In this document: in pieces, positions 20,980 through 32,330 of the stretch | Layout: each line of letters opens with the position of its first letter | Numbering within the stretch: the stretch's first letter is position 1 | NCBI GenBank assembly: GCA_047495785.1 | Contig: JBLDXI010000007.1 | Location: forward strand, 1,364,001-1,428,000 | Direction of reading: 5' to 3' | DNA length: 64,000 nt | Source: Lepidodermella squamata | Taxonomy: Eukaryota > Gastrotricha | The notes under the pieces: generated by a model | Seen by the model: only the letters and a program-made list of their open reading frames with translations | What the model was told of the DNA's origin: nothing | The model's database searches: none | Program-made: the position numbers and the translations under genes

Positions 20980-21636
20980 CGAAACACTCGAAACTAGGTC
21001 GGGCGAGTTTTTCTAATTAGTGGCTGTCGGCGGCGCATAGAGCTGCAAAACAAAATGTAGGCAATTAAAAACGCGACCGTTAACTCGCAGTCATCACGTC
21101 GCATCTGCAACATTTCATCGAGTAATGTGAACTGAAAACCAACGATCATCCGATTTTTAAACACACTGAAAAAACATTTGCGCGTGACTCAGCGCCATAG
21201 GAATGAATGGCAAAATGGCTGAAGGACCCAAGACGTAGACATTGACTATAGACCACTCCCAAACATTGGGTTGTTCCGGCGGTTGGTACAAAACAATCGG
21301 TCGTTTCTCATTATTTTATCGATAACCTGAAGCATGGCTGCTATGGCACTGAAAATCGAAAATCTGCCGCAAAAAAGATCTGTGCGCTCGTGTTGTCCTC
21401 ATCCAATGCCTTTTTTTAAATAAATTCTCAAAAATCAGTATAATTTCGGGTAGGCATTTCAAAAATGACGAGTTGCACTAGAAAGCCATTGATCTATGCG
21501 CGTATTTCAAGCTGATGACGTTCAAACAGATAAAACAACAGTTTTTATTACACACCTGATTATTTACAATAATTTTGAATTTTATGCATCAGTCCATGTT
21601 TCTATGATATTCACAAAAATCACCAGTCCAAGTACT
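20980..21636. other. 3' flank of paralogue 2
   Basis: No gene or repeat recognised beyond the MITE target duplication at its left edge. Confidence 0.5.
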
Positions 21637-24600
21637 TCAGTCATAAGCCAACGACGCTAGATACTTGTAAACCGCCTTATTATTTTCAGATTTCAAAGCC
21701 GACAAAATAGGCGTTTGATGACGATTATTCACAATTTTCGCGAGATCAGGCCGATGTTGGCACAGGAATTTGACGACCTTCAAATGACCCTTTTCCGCAG
21801 CCAGATGCAAAGCCGATCGATTTTGCGGCTTCAAATGCTCGACGTCACTCAGCAGGGTGGGATCAGCGCCGCCTCGAATCAACGCCTGAACGCATTGCAA
21901 ATGGCCTCCTTCGGCCGCCATCATCAAAGGCGTTTTACCAGCGCTGCTACGAGCGTCAACCACTGCGCCGACTCTAATGAGCGTGTTCACAATGACCGGG
22001 ATTCCGTTCGCAGCGGCGAAATGAAGCAGTGTATCGCCGTCGAAGAGTGTTCGAGCGAATTCAGGTTGAATGCTGATAAAATGCTGGACAACCGCTGCTC
22101 GGCGAGAATCGATTGCGGATAATATTGGCAGAAAGCCATCTTCACCGCGTAAATTAATATCCGCTCCACTTTCGATCAGGAACTTCACAGCTTCAAGATG
22201 GCCGTGTTCAGCAGCAGTGCCTAACGGGGTAACGCTGAACTCGTAGCGTTGCAAGTCGACGTTCACGTGCAAATCGTTGACGAGGTACCGTATGACGTCA
22301 ACAGCGCCACTTGCAGCGGCAAAATGTAAAGCAGTTCGGTCCATGTGGTCGTAGATTTCAATCAGAGCTGCATCGCATTCGTGCAGAAATTTCACCACCT
22401 GGGAATTGAAAATGTTGATGAACTTTGAAATTACGGTTGAATTATATTTAAAATTAAGGAAAATTGCGATATTTTCACTCTAGTAAAATTGCCATCACCT
22501 CTAAAATTGAGGTTCCGAAACTGAATTTTTCAACTTTTCGATATTTCGGCCTTTTCTTTCTCGATCGATAATGATGCCCATTTTGACCCCACTAGGACCC
22601 CAATTAATTTTAAGTTGGCAACCTGATACCTTCAAGTACATAGAATATTATTCAATATAGGCTAAACGAGCTGCTAGAATTGGCAAAATCACTGATTTGT
22701 AAAATCGATAATTGAAATCAAAATCGGCTCTGGAGGCTGCATTATGCTTCCGTATTGCAGGATCAAAGTCCACGTTGTCACGTGGTATGAATAGCTAGTT
22801 CTGAGGCGTTATTTTTTTCGTTGCTTCGTCGTTTCGTCGTTTCGTCACTTCGTCATCTTTTACAAAAAAACTGACGAAAGAAAAAAAAACGGGGAAAAAA
22901 GGAGGATTCGAACCCGGAACCTTAAGGATCAGAACCATGGATTTAAGCCACTATACAATAGGAGGCTTTCTATCTACAACCGGCAAAAAACGCTTTAGTG
23001 TAGCGTTCGTTTAGTATATAAAAATGCCGAACGAAGATGACTACCATGACCCAGCACTATTGCTCAGTGGTTTCGCCTTGTGCGTCATAACCCAATGGTC
23101 CCGGGTTCGAATTCTCCTTTTTCCCCGTTTTTTTTTCTTTCGTCAGTTTTTTTGTAAAAGATGACGAAGTGACGAAACGACGAAACGACGAAGCAACGAA
23201 AAAAATAACGCCTCAGAACTAGCTATTCATACCACGTGACAACGTGGACTTTGATCCTGCAATACGGAAGCATAATGTGAAGTATCGGGCGTAAACTGAT
23301 CGGCGACTACAATGTGTTCAGAAAATGCCATAAGGAGCGTAGTTCATTTATTTTGGCGCATCAGTTTAAAAAAAATATTATTCCTAATTTGGCGTTTTCC
23401 GGTCCAAAATCTCGCAAAATGTCCGGTTGCCGTTAAAATCTCGGAAAAAGACCCTAATTATTTTAATTTTAATACTTTTTAAGGCTGTACCATGCGAACT
23501 TTTTAGACCAGCAAAAATGAGATTCTAAGAAATTCTAAGAAATTCGGTATGATTTTGGAATTCGAGAAATAATTAAAACGCAATTGACTTACACTCAAGT
23601 GCTTTCCGCCGGCTGATAGATGAATCGGTAGGACGTCTTCTTGATCAACTTCGTACCGCGAGCTCATTTGTTGCATCTTCGATCGAACATTGGCGCCAAT
23701 TTCGTCGACAAGATACCGCACAACATCGATATGCCCAAATTCGCATGCCTGGTGCAACAGCGTCTTCATTTCATCATTCTCATCACCATGCTCGGCCAGG
23801 TATTTCCAACAATAGGGCGGTAGTTGCTCGATAATCGCCCTCATCGCTTGTAAATTTCCCGTTCTGGCCAATTCATGAAGTTCACAGGCGGCGTGGGGCT
23901 GAAGCTGCGAAATAATTCTTAAAAAATCATTTATTTATTTGCCGCGAAAATTTACCTCAGAAATGTCAGGTACAGGTCTAATTCTGATGTTACCAAATGT
24001 TGACTTGCGAAACTGTTTGAGAACCGGCTCAAAGGTCGGCTTAAATTCAATATGGCAGAACTTATTCGACCTTTTTCGAACGCCTTCAACTACCGCGAGA
24101 TGTTTATCAATAGCGCGAATTTCTTCGAAAGATTCCCCAATTTCGTGAATCGAAAGCTGGTTCGGAGCCAATTCGTTAACTTTCTCAATCATTTTAGCGA
24201 TTTTCGGCCGAGGATCCATCTTAAAATCCTCTTTCAATCCCGCCATGTAACTACCAATTTCTTGATGGCGCTTGTCGATTTGATTGAACAGCCGTTTTCT
24301 AGTATTCGTTATGACTTCAACAACTTGGCTTTGAAATTCGTCGAAGACTTTCGTGATTTGCTGTTTCGAAGCTGAAACTTCATCATCGAGTGCCGTAGTC
24401 ACAGCTTCGGCGTTTTCTTCAACCCAAGCTCGCGAATCTTCCCAATTATTCGAGACCTGTTTCCAAATTTAAATTAATTTTTTCTCAAGTATTAACATAT
24501 AGCAATAAATCGAAAATTGGACTTTATTGGACAGAGCAACTCTGGAAACATGGGGCTTTTCGGGTTAAAAATCGGAAAAAGGTTCTTGATTTTATTTTTC

Positions 24601-25428
24601 ATCCAACATCCAACCTAAATTTCAAGTGCGAATCTTGAAACTTTTGCAAGGTTGTAGCATATGCAAATGAGGTTCTAAAATTACCCGTTAATTGGCCAAA
24701 GCTAACAAAAACGCGATTTCAGGTAAAACTTGAAAAAAATTCTCAAAATGCACAGAATGATCAGGAAAAAGCTCGCCATCCTTGGATTAAAATTTCGAAA
24801 AATTTAAAGAAAAATTGCCTTTTAAAATGCGAAAAACCTGATTTCCCCAAATTTACCCCTCGTTACGGTAAATTAGCAGAAATAACTTACGTGAGATCCG
24901 ACCCAGTTCGTGTCGATTCGAACCATTTCAACGTGGCGTTTCGCACAAAATTCGCAAAATACGACATCGCAATGGGCACAAGTAACAGGTTCGGCTGAAA
25001 AACCGATGTGACAACACGGCTCATTCGGCGGATCGAACATCGGACCCGTCCGTCTCTCACTGTTGTGCCAATGCTCGGTCAGTTTGCGATGAGCAAAATT
25101 CGTTGAAAATCCTGAATATAGGAAAAAATTATAAAATTTCAAAAGGTTCAATGGGAACGAACCTTTCACTCCTTCGGGACCGAGTCGGTAGCGTTTCGAA
25201 CACTCGGGACATTTTATGCGGCCGTTGCGAACCCGAGTCTTCAAACAGCTTACGCAAAATTGATGGCCGCATTTAGGTAAAATTTTGTGTCCGATTCGAT
25301 CCGACCGTAAAGACGTCCACAACATACCGCATTTCGGACATTCGAGTATCTATCACAAAAAAATTAAAATAATTCAGGATTTACGATAATTTTTTCTGCA
25401 CCTTTCTGAGTTCACAGCGCTCGGTCAT
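21637..25428 (-). CDS. RING/B-box-like/coiled-coil/ankyrin protein, paralogue 2
   Basis: Six exons on the minus strand: 25428-25402 (MTERCELRK), 25349-25163, 25111-24891, 24456-23956, 23904-23593 and 22398-21637, all in frame, 669 residues. RING: CPKC...CGHQFC..C...CPEC. B-box-like zinc region: CCH...C.HC...CEFC..RH. A coiled-coil exon of 167 codons follows, then ankyrin repeats in a 104-codon exon and a 253-codon exon. Exon phases and the 104-codon ankyrin exon match paralogue 1. The donor after exon 2 is GTTCG, non-consensus, but the same is used in paralogue 3. The 1,194-bp last intron holds an inverted SINE-like pair. A TRIM-like E3 ubiquitin ligase role is inferred from the RING only. 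Confidence 0.87.
22740..23277. mobile_element. inverted pair of tRNA-headed SINE-like elements (long hairpin)
   Basis: Outer arms 22740 to about 22921 and about 23097 to 23277 are inverted repeats starting CATTATGCTTCCG, very similar by eye. At the inner end of each arm is a different tRNA-like segment with a T arm (GGTTCGAA) and a D-arm-like part. The right one (plus) contains CATAACCC, like a Met tRNA anticodon arm. Each half thus reads tRNA-like head, then a T/A-rich body (CCCCGTTTTTTTTTC, TTTCGTCAG, TGACGAAG, GACGAAACGACG), as in a tRNA-derived SINE, joined head to head. No target duplication seen. It lies in the last intron of paralogue 2. Confidence 0.65.
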
Positions 25429-25807
25429 CGTTAATTTTCAAATTGCGTTTTAATTAGAAATTTTGGAGGTATTTTTGGGAAATGGAGAGAGTCATGAACA
25501 ATCGCGCAACAATTGTCAAATTAATGACGTAACATAATTTAAAGTGCGTAACAGCAAAAAATGAGTTATTTTTGGACGATTTCAGAAAACCGCTATTGAA
25601 AAACTAGAATTCCCCCACTTCGAGTCGAAAAACAGGGAGATTCGCTAACTTGGATCAAATTTCCGATTTCAGGACTGAACCACTGTTTCTTTATAGTTTT
25701 TAATATCGAAAATGGCATCATATCAAAATGAGCATCTGCGTTGATTTCCGCCAGGTTCGAACTGATTTTCCACATTGCATTGAACCTGATTTTTGTAACT
25801 TCAATAG
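25429..25807. promoter_or_regulatory. divergent promoter region of RING/ankyrin paralogues 2 and 3
   Basis: Paralogue 2 starts at 25428 on the minus strand and the first identified exon of paralogue 3 begins at 25808 on the plus strand. The 379 bp between must hold both promoters and the short first exon of paralogue 3. No specific element was recognised. Confidence 0.45.
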
Positions 25808-28800
25808 CTAATCGAATGCCCTCTTTGCTATTCAAGTATAGTGCCTAGCGGCTCTCCGCGGAAGCAAAAATTCTTACCAGAATGCGGCCATCAATTTTGC
25901 GTCTCTTGTCTGCGAAGAAAAATCATCAACAATGAGCTAGAATGTCCTATCTGCTCGATGAAATACCCACTGGGGCCTGATCGTCTGAAAGGTTCGCTAA
26001 AAATTACGACAATGAAATTCATAATATTTCGTTTTAATTTCAGCTTTTACGACTAATTTCGCGGTTCTCGGCGTAGCGGCTTATCTTTCGAAGCAGAAAG
26101 AGCCGTTTGATGATTTTTCGGAAATTAATGACGACTGCGGCCACCTGGCAATCACCAACACGAAGACGCTTTGTTGCCATTGCAATAAATTATTCTGCCA
26201 ATTTTGCGTTATCAACCATGCCGAGCGAGTTCGCATCGAAGCAAACTGGATAAACTGCTATGTAAGCTTTAATTTTTCCAATCATATTTTCAGTATTGCA
26301 ATTTTTACCGGGTTCAAGGGCTATCTGCCTTGATTTCTACCTGGATGTTGTGAAGAGCCCGAGTTTGATTATTTATTTTTTAACCCAAGTTTTTAACATG
26401 TGTGGCTGATAGGTCGTTTTCTACTTTTCATGCCCTTATTATTTAAAACCTACCTTAAATACTAAGGGCATAAAAAGTGTTAAAGACGACTCTACCGAAC
26501 CGAATACTTGATCTTATTGCCGTCACCCGTCACGGTGCTTTAGATGTTTTAATGCCTGATGATGTCCTCTGTGAGGTCGAAACGTCGCATCTACATCAAT
26601 GTTACACCACGATTCTTTCAATTAACAAACTACTTGAATGAAAAAAATAATAAAACATGGAATACATATTTTTCAGAAATTTGTTGACGAAGCCTCAAAT
26701 GTTCTCGAACCCTATAGAGGACCTCGCCCTAATTTCGGCCACTTCCTAAATTCGGCCGCTGCGTCCTAACTTCGGCCACCGGCCGAAATTTGGACACGAA
26801 GTGCTGTGCAGCAGTTTTATTTGCACACAATTCAAGAAATTTGCATTGTTGAGCCCATCTGTTTCATGATTTTTCAAGCACGTGATCGCAAAAAAGTAAT
26901 TCTAAATGCGAGCGAGCGGGCTTATGTCGCTTCTCGAGTGCTCTGTTACCGCTACTTTGCAGGTATAATTTACCTGAAACTGGCTCTTTAAAATTTGCTG
27001 ATTTCACCTCAATAATTACCAGCTAAACGCCAGCTTCATTTTGGTATAAAATATTCACTCTCATAAAAGTCCCTTTATAGCCCTATACAAAAAGAATAAA
27101 GACGCGGGAAGAACTTTGTCACTTTCTTTTGGGATAAAGGGACAAAATAACCGCGAGCAGTGATAAAAGCTGCTAAAATGTCCCTTTGTCATCGTGTAAT
27201 TGTCCCTTACTTGGAACGTGATAAAGTTCTTCCCGCGTACCCATTATCCCCTACGCAATGGAGGAGAACAAAGACAACTATAATGTTAAATGTATCTTTG
27301 TGTCATCGTTATATTGATTGATAAAACGCTAAGGTCCCGTTATTTCGATGATTGTGAGTGACGTTTATAGTTCATCCGTCGGTTCATTCATTATTTTTAT
27401 TCATTATGTTGAATTATCGATCTTCTGAATTCAGAAGTACTTCTCAACTTCAACGCTCAGGTTCTAATACAATCCATTACGAAGGGTGCAAGATAGGTGT
27501 CAAAGAAGAGGTAGGAGTTAAGGTAGATAAAGGTGGTAATGGATAGCAGATGGAGTCCAAGGTTCAAGTTGAAGATCGATGACGCGAGTTGGAATTTCAC
27601 TAAACATTATTCTTTGACCCCACTCTTGAGTAATCAGCGTGTATTCCGACCAACTTACTTGCATATGCACAAAATTTATCAGCCTTTATGACAAAGTGAC
27701 ATTTTCAGTTTTACCTAAAAAATATGTCAGTTTTTGAGCATTGAAAACGTCCCTTTATCAATTGGCAAATTTTTTCTCTGATTCGGGTTTTGTTTTGCAT
27801 TTAAACTGTCCCTTTAGTCTACTAAGGGACAGTTAAGACCGATAAAGGGACAAGTGGCACGGTTTCAAAATGTACACGTTCATTTACCCATTAAAGGACA
27901 TTTATGAAAATATAAAGTGACATTTGCGTTCAGAAAGGGACCGAAAAGTGGGTTGCGGGACTTTTTTGAGAGTGTTCTATCTAAAACCGCCCAGGTGAAG
28001 AGATCGAGAGGGCCAATTTTAGGGTTTTCGAGGGTTCGATTCCAAAAATTAGCAGTCAATAGTGGAGTCGAATTCGGGAAAACAAAATCGATACTCTCAT
28101 TCTACAGAAGCAAAGGAATTTTTCAGATATTTTTCCAGAATTTTAGAAAGTCAAACGCAGTTAGGCTATTGGGTAGAAAACAAGTTATCAAACTTGTACC
28201 TGCTGTCAAAACAAGTTTGAGTTTCAGGCATCACGTCGTCAAGGAAAAGTTCACAGGTGGAGCAACAAAAGGCGGTTTTTATAGTCAGCTTTTTGAGACA
28301 AATCTAACGATACCAAACTTATGGTATTGGTGTACCTGGATGAGGTGGCCGAAATTAGGGCACCCCGCTTTCTAATTCCGGCCGGGTGTCTGGGTGACTA
28401 AAAAATTAGCCATAAATCAAGGTAAAATCGCCCGGACTTGCGAAAAGCGGCATTCGATACCCTAAGAACTCCTCTTTAATTCTGCTTTTGCCGAATATTT
28501 TCTAAAAATTCACCTGGCTGGCAAAGTAGGAAAAACCTGAAAAGCGGCCGAAATTAGGGCGGGGTGCTCTAATTTTGTAAGGTGTATGCGCACCTTTCAT
28601 TTTTTTCCTGGCTTATACTGAGGCGATCCTCTGAGTTGTCTTTTTCGAAATTACTCATTATTTTTTCCCCATTAGATGGAGAGTTTCAACGAGTTGGAAG
28701 ACGTTAAATCGTGGTATGAAACAAGCGGCAGCAGAATACGGCAACAAATCAACCAAAATTACGCGAAAACTCAAAAGTTGATCGCGGCATCTTGTAGCCA

Positions 28801-30309
28801 AAATGAGAAAACTCAGAACGAATCAAAGCGGCACTTATTTAACCAAGTGGAACAATCAAGTAGGGCGTGGCAATTAAAAATACTCGGAGAAGTCGAGAGG
28901 CTGATTAGCACGGATTTCGTACTGTCACTCAAGCGCAAATTGGAACAGCTCAACGCGCTTTCGTTCACTCAAATCAACCCCGAAAAGGCTTTTCAACTTT
29001 TCCAAGAATTCAACCGCATCGACGTGATTTTATGGAACATCGATAAAATGCGTTGTTTAAAGGAATCTCCGGCCATTCGATCATTGTCAGCCAAAACTGC
29101 GTCCATTGATATGCACAATCTTGCTCTATTGAAGCAGAAAAGCAAAATCAAATCAAATAAGGCAAATGAATCAATATAAAAAATATCGAAAAAAACTAGT
29201 GACATTTTTAATTATAGGTTCGATCATCAGTGCGTGAATACCTCCACGATTGCGCGAATTGCGGTGATTTACCTTCAATAAAACGGCTGATCGATGCGCT
29301 ACCACAATTTTGCGTCAAATACGTCGTCGAACACGAGGACGAAAGAGACCGCCACATGACGATTCTGCACCAAGCTTGCCAAGACGGCAATATCGATCTC
29401 GTCCGATATCTTGTCGAAGACTTGGGTGCTGATACCCTGGTTAAAATCTGCGGGGACGCACGTTTTGATAAAGAATCCCTTGATTCAACCCCATTCCATC
29501 TCGCAGTTGATTGCGGCCGCTTGAGTGTCGTAAAATTTCTCTGCAGCATCAACCCGGCGTTTGCTGAGATGCTGGAATGGTACGATCGAAAGCCGATTCA
29601 CATAGCGGCTGAAAACGGAAATCTGGCCATGGTACAGTTTTTAGTCGACGAGATGAAAGTTGACATCAATGCGCTGAATCAGGGTGATCAAAACGCGTTA
29701 AGTTGCGCCTGCTGTCGGGGCAACCTTGAAGTAGTAAAATTTTTGGTCGATCGAGGCGCCGATCGAGTGGTGGCCGAAGGCTCCCCGCCCGTGTTTTTCG
29801 CAGCGAAAAATGGCTATCTTGAAATTGTTCAATATCTCGTCGGTTTAGATCCAGGCTGTGTGAAAGCTACGGGCGACCTTTACGGCGAGACAATGCTGAT
29901 GGTAGTGGCTAGGCACGATGAAGCTTATTCGGATGAAAGCGATGACGCTGCTGTGATTGAATTTTTGATCCGGGCTGGTTCTGAGGTTGATGCCAGGTGT
30001 AGCCACGGCTGTACTGCGTTGATGAAAGCGGCCAAAAGCGGCCGTTTGCCGAGTGTCGAAGCGCTGATGAAAGGTGGGGCTGATCCGTATCTTCTTTGTA
30101 CTAAAAGTGACGGCTTTGAAAAAACGAAATCTGCGCTACATTTCGCTGCTGAAAATGGCCGGCTTGAAGTTGTCAAATATATGTGCGGGTTGAAGCCGGA
30201 TCTGGCTGTTGTAGTCGATAATGACAGGCAGACGCCTCGTGATTATGCGTTACAAAAGCAAAAGAAGAATGTTTTTGATTTTCTATTAACCTTCATGGAT
30301 GATCTTTAG
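25808..30309 (+). CDS. RING/B-box-like/coiled-coil/ankyrin protein, paralogue 3
   Basis: Exons 25808-25991 (RING: ECPLC...CGHQFC..C...CPIC), 26044-26261 (zinc region CGH...CCHC...CQFC), 28676-29161 (coiled coil) and 29218-30309 (nine or so ankyrin repeats, ends FMDDL). The short first exon seen in the paralogues (MTERCELRK-like) was not found upstream, so the start is unresolved. The intron after the coiled coil (29162-29217) fits a GC-AG type: AAG/GCAAAT...ATAG. The donor after the RING exon is GTTCG as in paralogue 2. The ankyrin region is one exon here but two in paralogues 1 and 2, so an intron was lost. The 2.4-kb intron 26262-28675 is filled with repeats. Same inferred E3-ligase role. 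Confidence 0.82.
26413..26490. repeat. imperfect hairpin upstream of the hammerhead motif
   Basis: An inverted repeat of about 28 bp (GTCGTTTTC...ATGCCCTTA and its complement) around a 24-bp AT-rich loop, about 50 bp before the ribozyme-like motif. Possibly part of the same mobile element. Confidence 0.5.
26543..26597 (+). ncRNA. type I hammerhead ribozyme-like motif
   Basis: The core CTGATGA (26555-26561) and GAAA (26579-26582) are at the expected spacing. Stem I forms as GATGT/ACATC plus ATGC/GCAT with an internal loop. Stem II is GTCCTC/GAGGTC with one mismatch and an extra unpaired T after the core. Stem III is minimal (ACGT), with a predicted cut after GTC at 26586. Very short stem III type I motifs occur in Penelope-like elements and retrozymes. 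No reverse transcriptase lies nearby, so this would be a solo remnant in an intron. Confidence 0.55.
26727..28573. mobile_element. possible DNA element bounded by inverted CCCTAATTTCGGCC
   Basis: The left side has GCCCTAATTTCGGCC and two variants within 50 bp. The right side has inverted copies at 28345 and 28550 (GGCCGAAATTAGGGC). About 1.8 kb, without a recognisable transposase, inside the intron of paralogue 3. Similar words occur at 31199-31340. No target duplication identified, so the limits are uncertain. Confidence 0.4.
27069..27945. repeat. dispersed cluster of GTCCCTTTA motifs in both orientations
   Basis: At least nine copies of GTCCCTTT(A/G) or its complement AAAGGGAC lie at irregular spacing (near 27069, 27142, 27179, 27200, 27748, 27806, 27822, 27844 and 27936). 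The segment 27104-27238 also has inverted ends ACGCGGGAAGAACTTT. Likely subterminal protein-binding repeats of a mobile element. Confidence 0.5.
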
Positions 30310-31477
30310 AGTTGAACATACGTAGTTTTCTGTAATGATAACATGGGGAAATGTAAAATCGTAACACCGAAGTTTCAAACCAATGTTTCTGAGCTAATTT
30401 TACAATAAACGTTCAAAAATTTCAAAAGCATCAATACAGTACTTGAAGACTTATTTTCGGAAAATTGCCTTACGAATGCCTTCACCTGTCGGCTTAATTG
30501 CTTCAACCCTTGCTTCAGCTTTTATTGATAAAATCAGAAAATTTTTAAAAATTTAAAAATTCTAAAGCCAACTTAAGAACTGTTATATGTAGACCAGGAA
30601 TTTCCTAACGAGAGCAGCGATTAGCTCCTCGTGGGCTGCTTATTCTTGGAGCGACGAATTCTCAAACTGGGCAGGTAACCCGAGTTCCGAGCGATCATCT
30701 TCTTTACTGGTCGGCAGCACAGAAATAAAGGGTTCATTTGAAAAGTCATACAGTTTTTATGATTGAAGCCCGTGAGACTTTCAAAATTGACCCGAATTTG
30801 GAAGGAATTAAAAACTTGGGTAAGCTTTCCGGCACGTTTTGGCTAGAAACTTGCCGGTCATGCATTACTGCGGTGATTAGTGTCTTGCCACCTTTTTTAT
30901 ACACCTTTTTTCATTTTCTTACCTTTTTCGACCGACTTCCCAAGCCTTCACAAACCGGGCTTGAGTGTAACGCCCACAACAGCAAGACCAAGGAGGAAAT
31001 TGAAGCCTTCTCGAGCAAGTTCCCATCCACCCACGCTATTCCCAGTCGGGAGTGTCCAGGCCTATTCTGGGTTTTTAGACCTTGAAGAGGCCCAAAAGAG
31101 GCCTAGGATTATAGCGCAATTTTTGTGCCCTGTTGAAAAATCTTGGTCTAAATGTGGTGTACTTTGGTCCAGACCCTTGAAAAAATCACTCGTCCCAACT
31201 GGCCCTAATTACGGCACCCCTATTTCGGCTTAATCAAGGCCATAATAGAAAGAGTGACTTTGGTCCAACATGCTCCACTTGACAGCAGAGCCTGGCGCGA
31301 CTTGGTCCGAACTCGCCCTAACGCGGGCTAATAATTAGGGTGGATTTGGTGTGCAATGCGGTTCATTCTCATCCACTGCTCCTGCTTGATTTCAACGAAT
31401 TGATGCGATATGAGACGCAAAAGCACATAGTTTAATTATTTCCTTTACTTTATTTTCAAAAGCCTCGAGTTAGATTC
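30310..31477. other. repeat-rich spacer after paralogue 3
   Basis: Holds the 3' flank of the ankyrin gene, one copy of an inverted duplicate (30747-30944), a GGCC-rich patch starting with a TCCCAGTCGGGA terminus (31039-31130), and CCCTAATTACGGC-type words near 31199-31340. No coding gene recognised. Confidence 0.5.
30747..30944 (+). repeat. duplicate, plus-strand copy (partner inverted at 32144-32340)
   Basis: About 190 bp, from ACAGTTTTTATGATTG to CTTTTTCGACCGAC, appear inverted and nearly identical at 32144-32340. In the second copy the sequence runs straight into an ankyrin-coding fragment. Confidence 0.75.
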
Positions 31478-32143
31478 GGGAAAATTGTGGCTCCGAGTTA
31501 TCTATTTTGAGAAGTGTTATACCCAACGGCGATTCGAATATCATCCCAAATCGAAGGCAGATCTCGAATCACCGGTGATTATCACTCTTCTCAAAATAGA
31601 TGACTTGGACATCACAAATCACTATTTTCACGTAAATTCATGAAAATAACATAGAAATAATCACAGAAATAAGAATCAAAGCATTGCGACGTATTAAAGA
31701 TTATTTAAGATTTTCATCAGCCATTCCAGAGATTCTCGCACGGGCATAGCTCGCCGCCTCGGCGCTTCAGTCACCAATCGACGTCATTCCAGCATAGTTT
31801 GCTGGAAGTTTGCTGGAATGCTGGAATGCTGGAATGACGTCGATTGGTGACTGAAGCGCCGAGGCGGCGAGCTATGCCCGTGCGAGAATCTCTGGAATGG
31901 CTGATGAAAATCTTAAATAATCTTTAATACGTCGCAATGCTTTGATTCTTATTTCTGTGATTATTTCTATGTTATTTTCATGAATTTACGTGAAAATAGT
32001 GATTTGTGATGTCCAAGTCATCTATTTTGAGAAGAGTGATAATCACCGGTGATTCGAGATCTGCCTTCGATTTGGGATGATATTCGAATCGCCGTTGGGT
32101 ATAACACTTCTCAAAATAGATAACTTGGAGCCACAATTTTCCC
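31478..32143. mobile_element. 666-bp foldback palindrome with arms of about 316 bp
   Basis: Left arm 31478-31793 and right arm 31829-32143 are almost perfect inverted copies; one mismatch noted near the outer end. They surround a 35-bp centre of short GCTGGAA repeats. The outer ends are GGGAAAATTGTGGCTCC. No open frame. The right arm abuts the inverted duplicate at 32144. Probably a foldback-type transposon or a recent palindromic rearrangement. Confidence 0.85.
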
Positions 32144-32330
32144 GGTCGGTCGAAAAAGGTAAGAAAATGAAAAAAGGTGTATAAAAAAGGTGGCAAGACA
32201 CTAATCACCGCAGTAATGCATGACCGGCAAGTTTCTAGCCAAAACGTGCCGGAAAGCTTACCCAAGTTTTTAATTCCTTCCAAATTCGGGTCAATTTTGA
32301 AAGTCTCACGGGCTTCAATCATAAAAACTG

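Noticed and set aside
22900-23110. Two additional functional tRNA genes
   Set aside because: Only the T arm and parts of the D and anticodon arms are tRNA-like; acceptor stems do not form and both are heads of repeated elements.
31978-32322. 114-residue minus-strand ORF similar to the start of the 115-residue ORF at 30738-31085
   Set aside because: They are the two copies of a non-coding inverted duplicate; no splice sites or family features support a protein.
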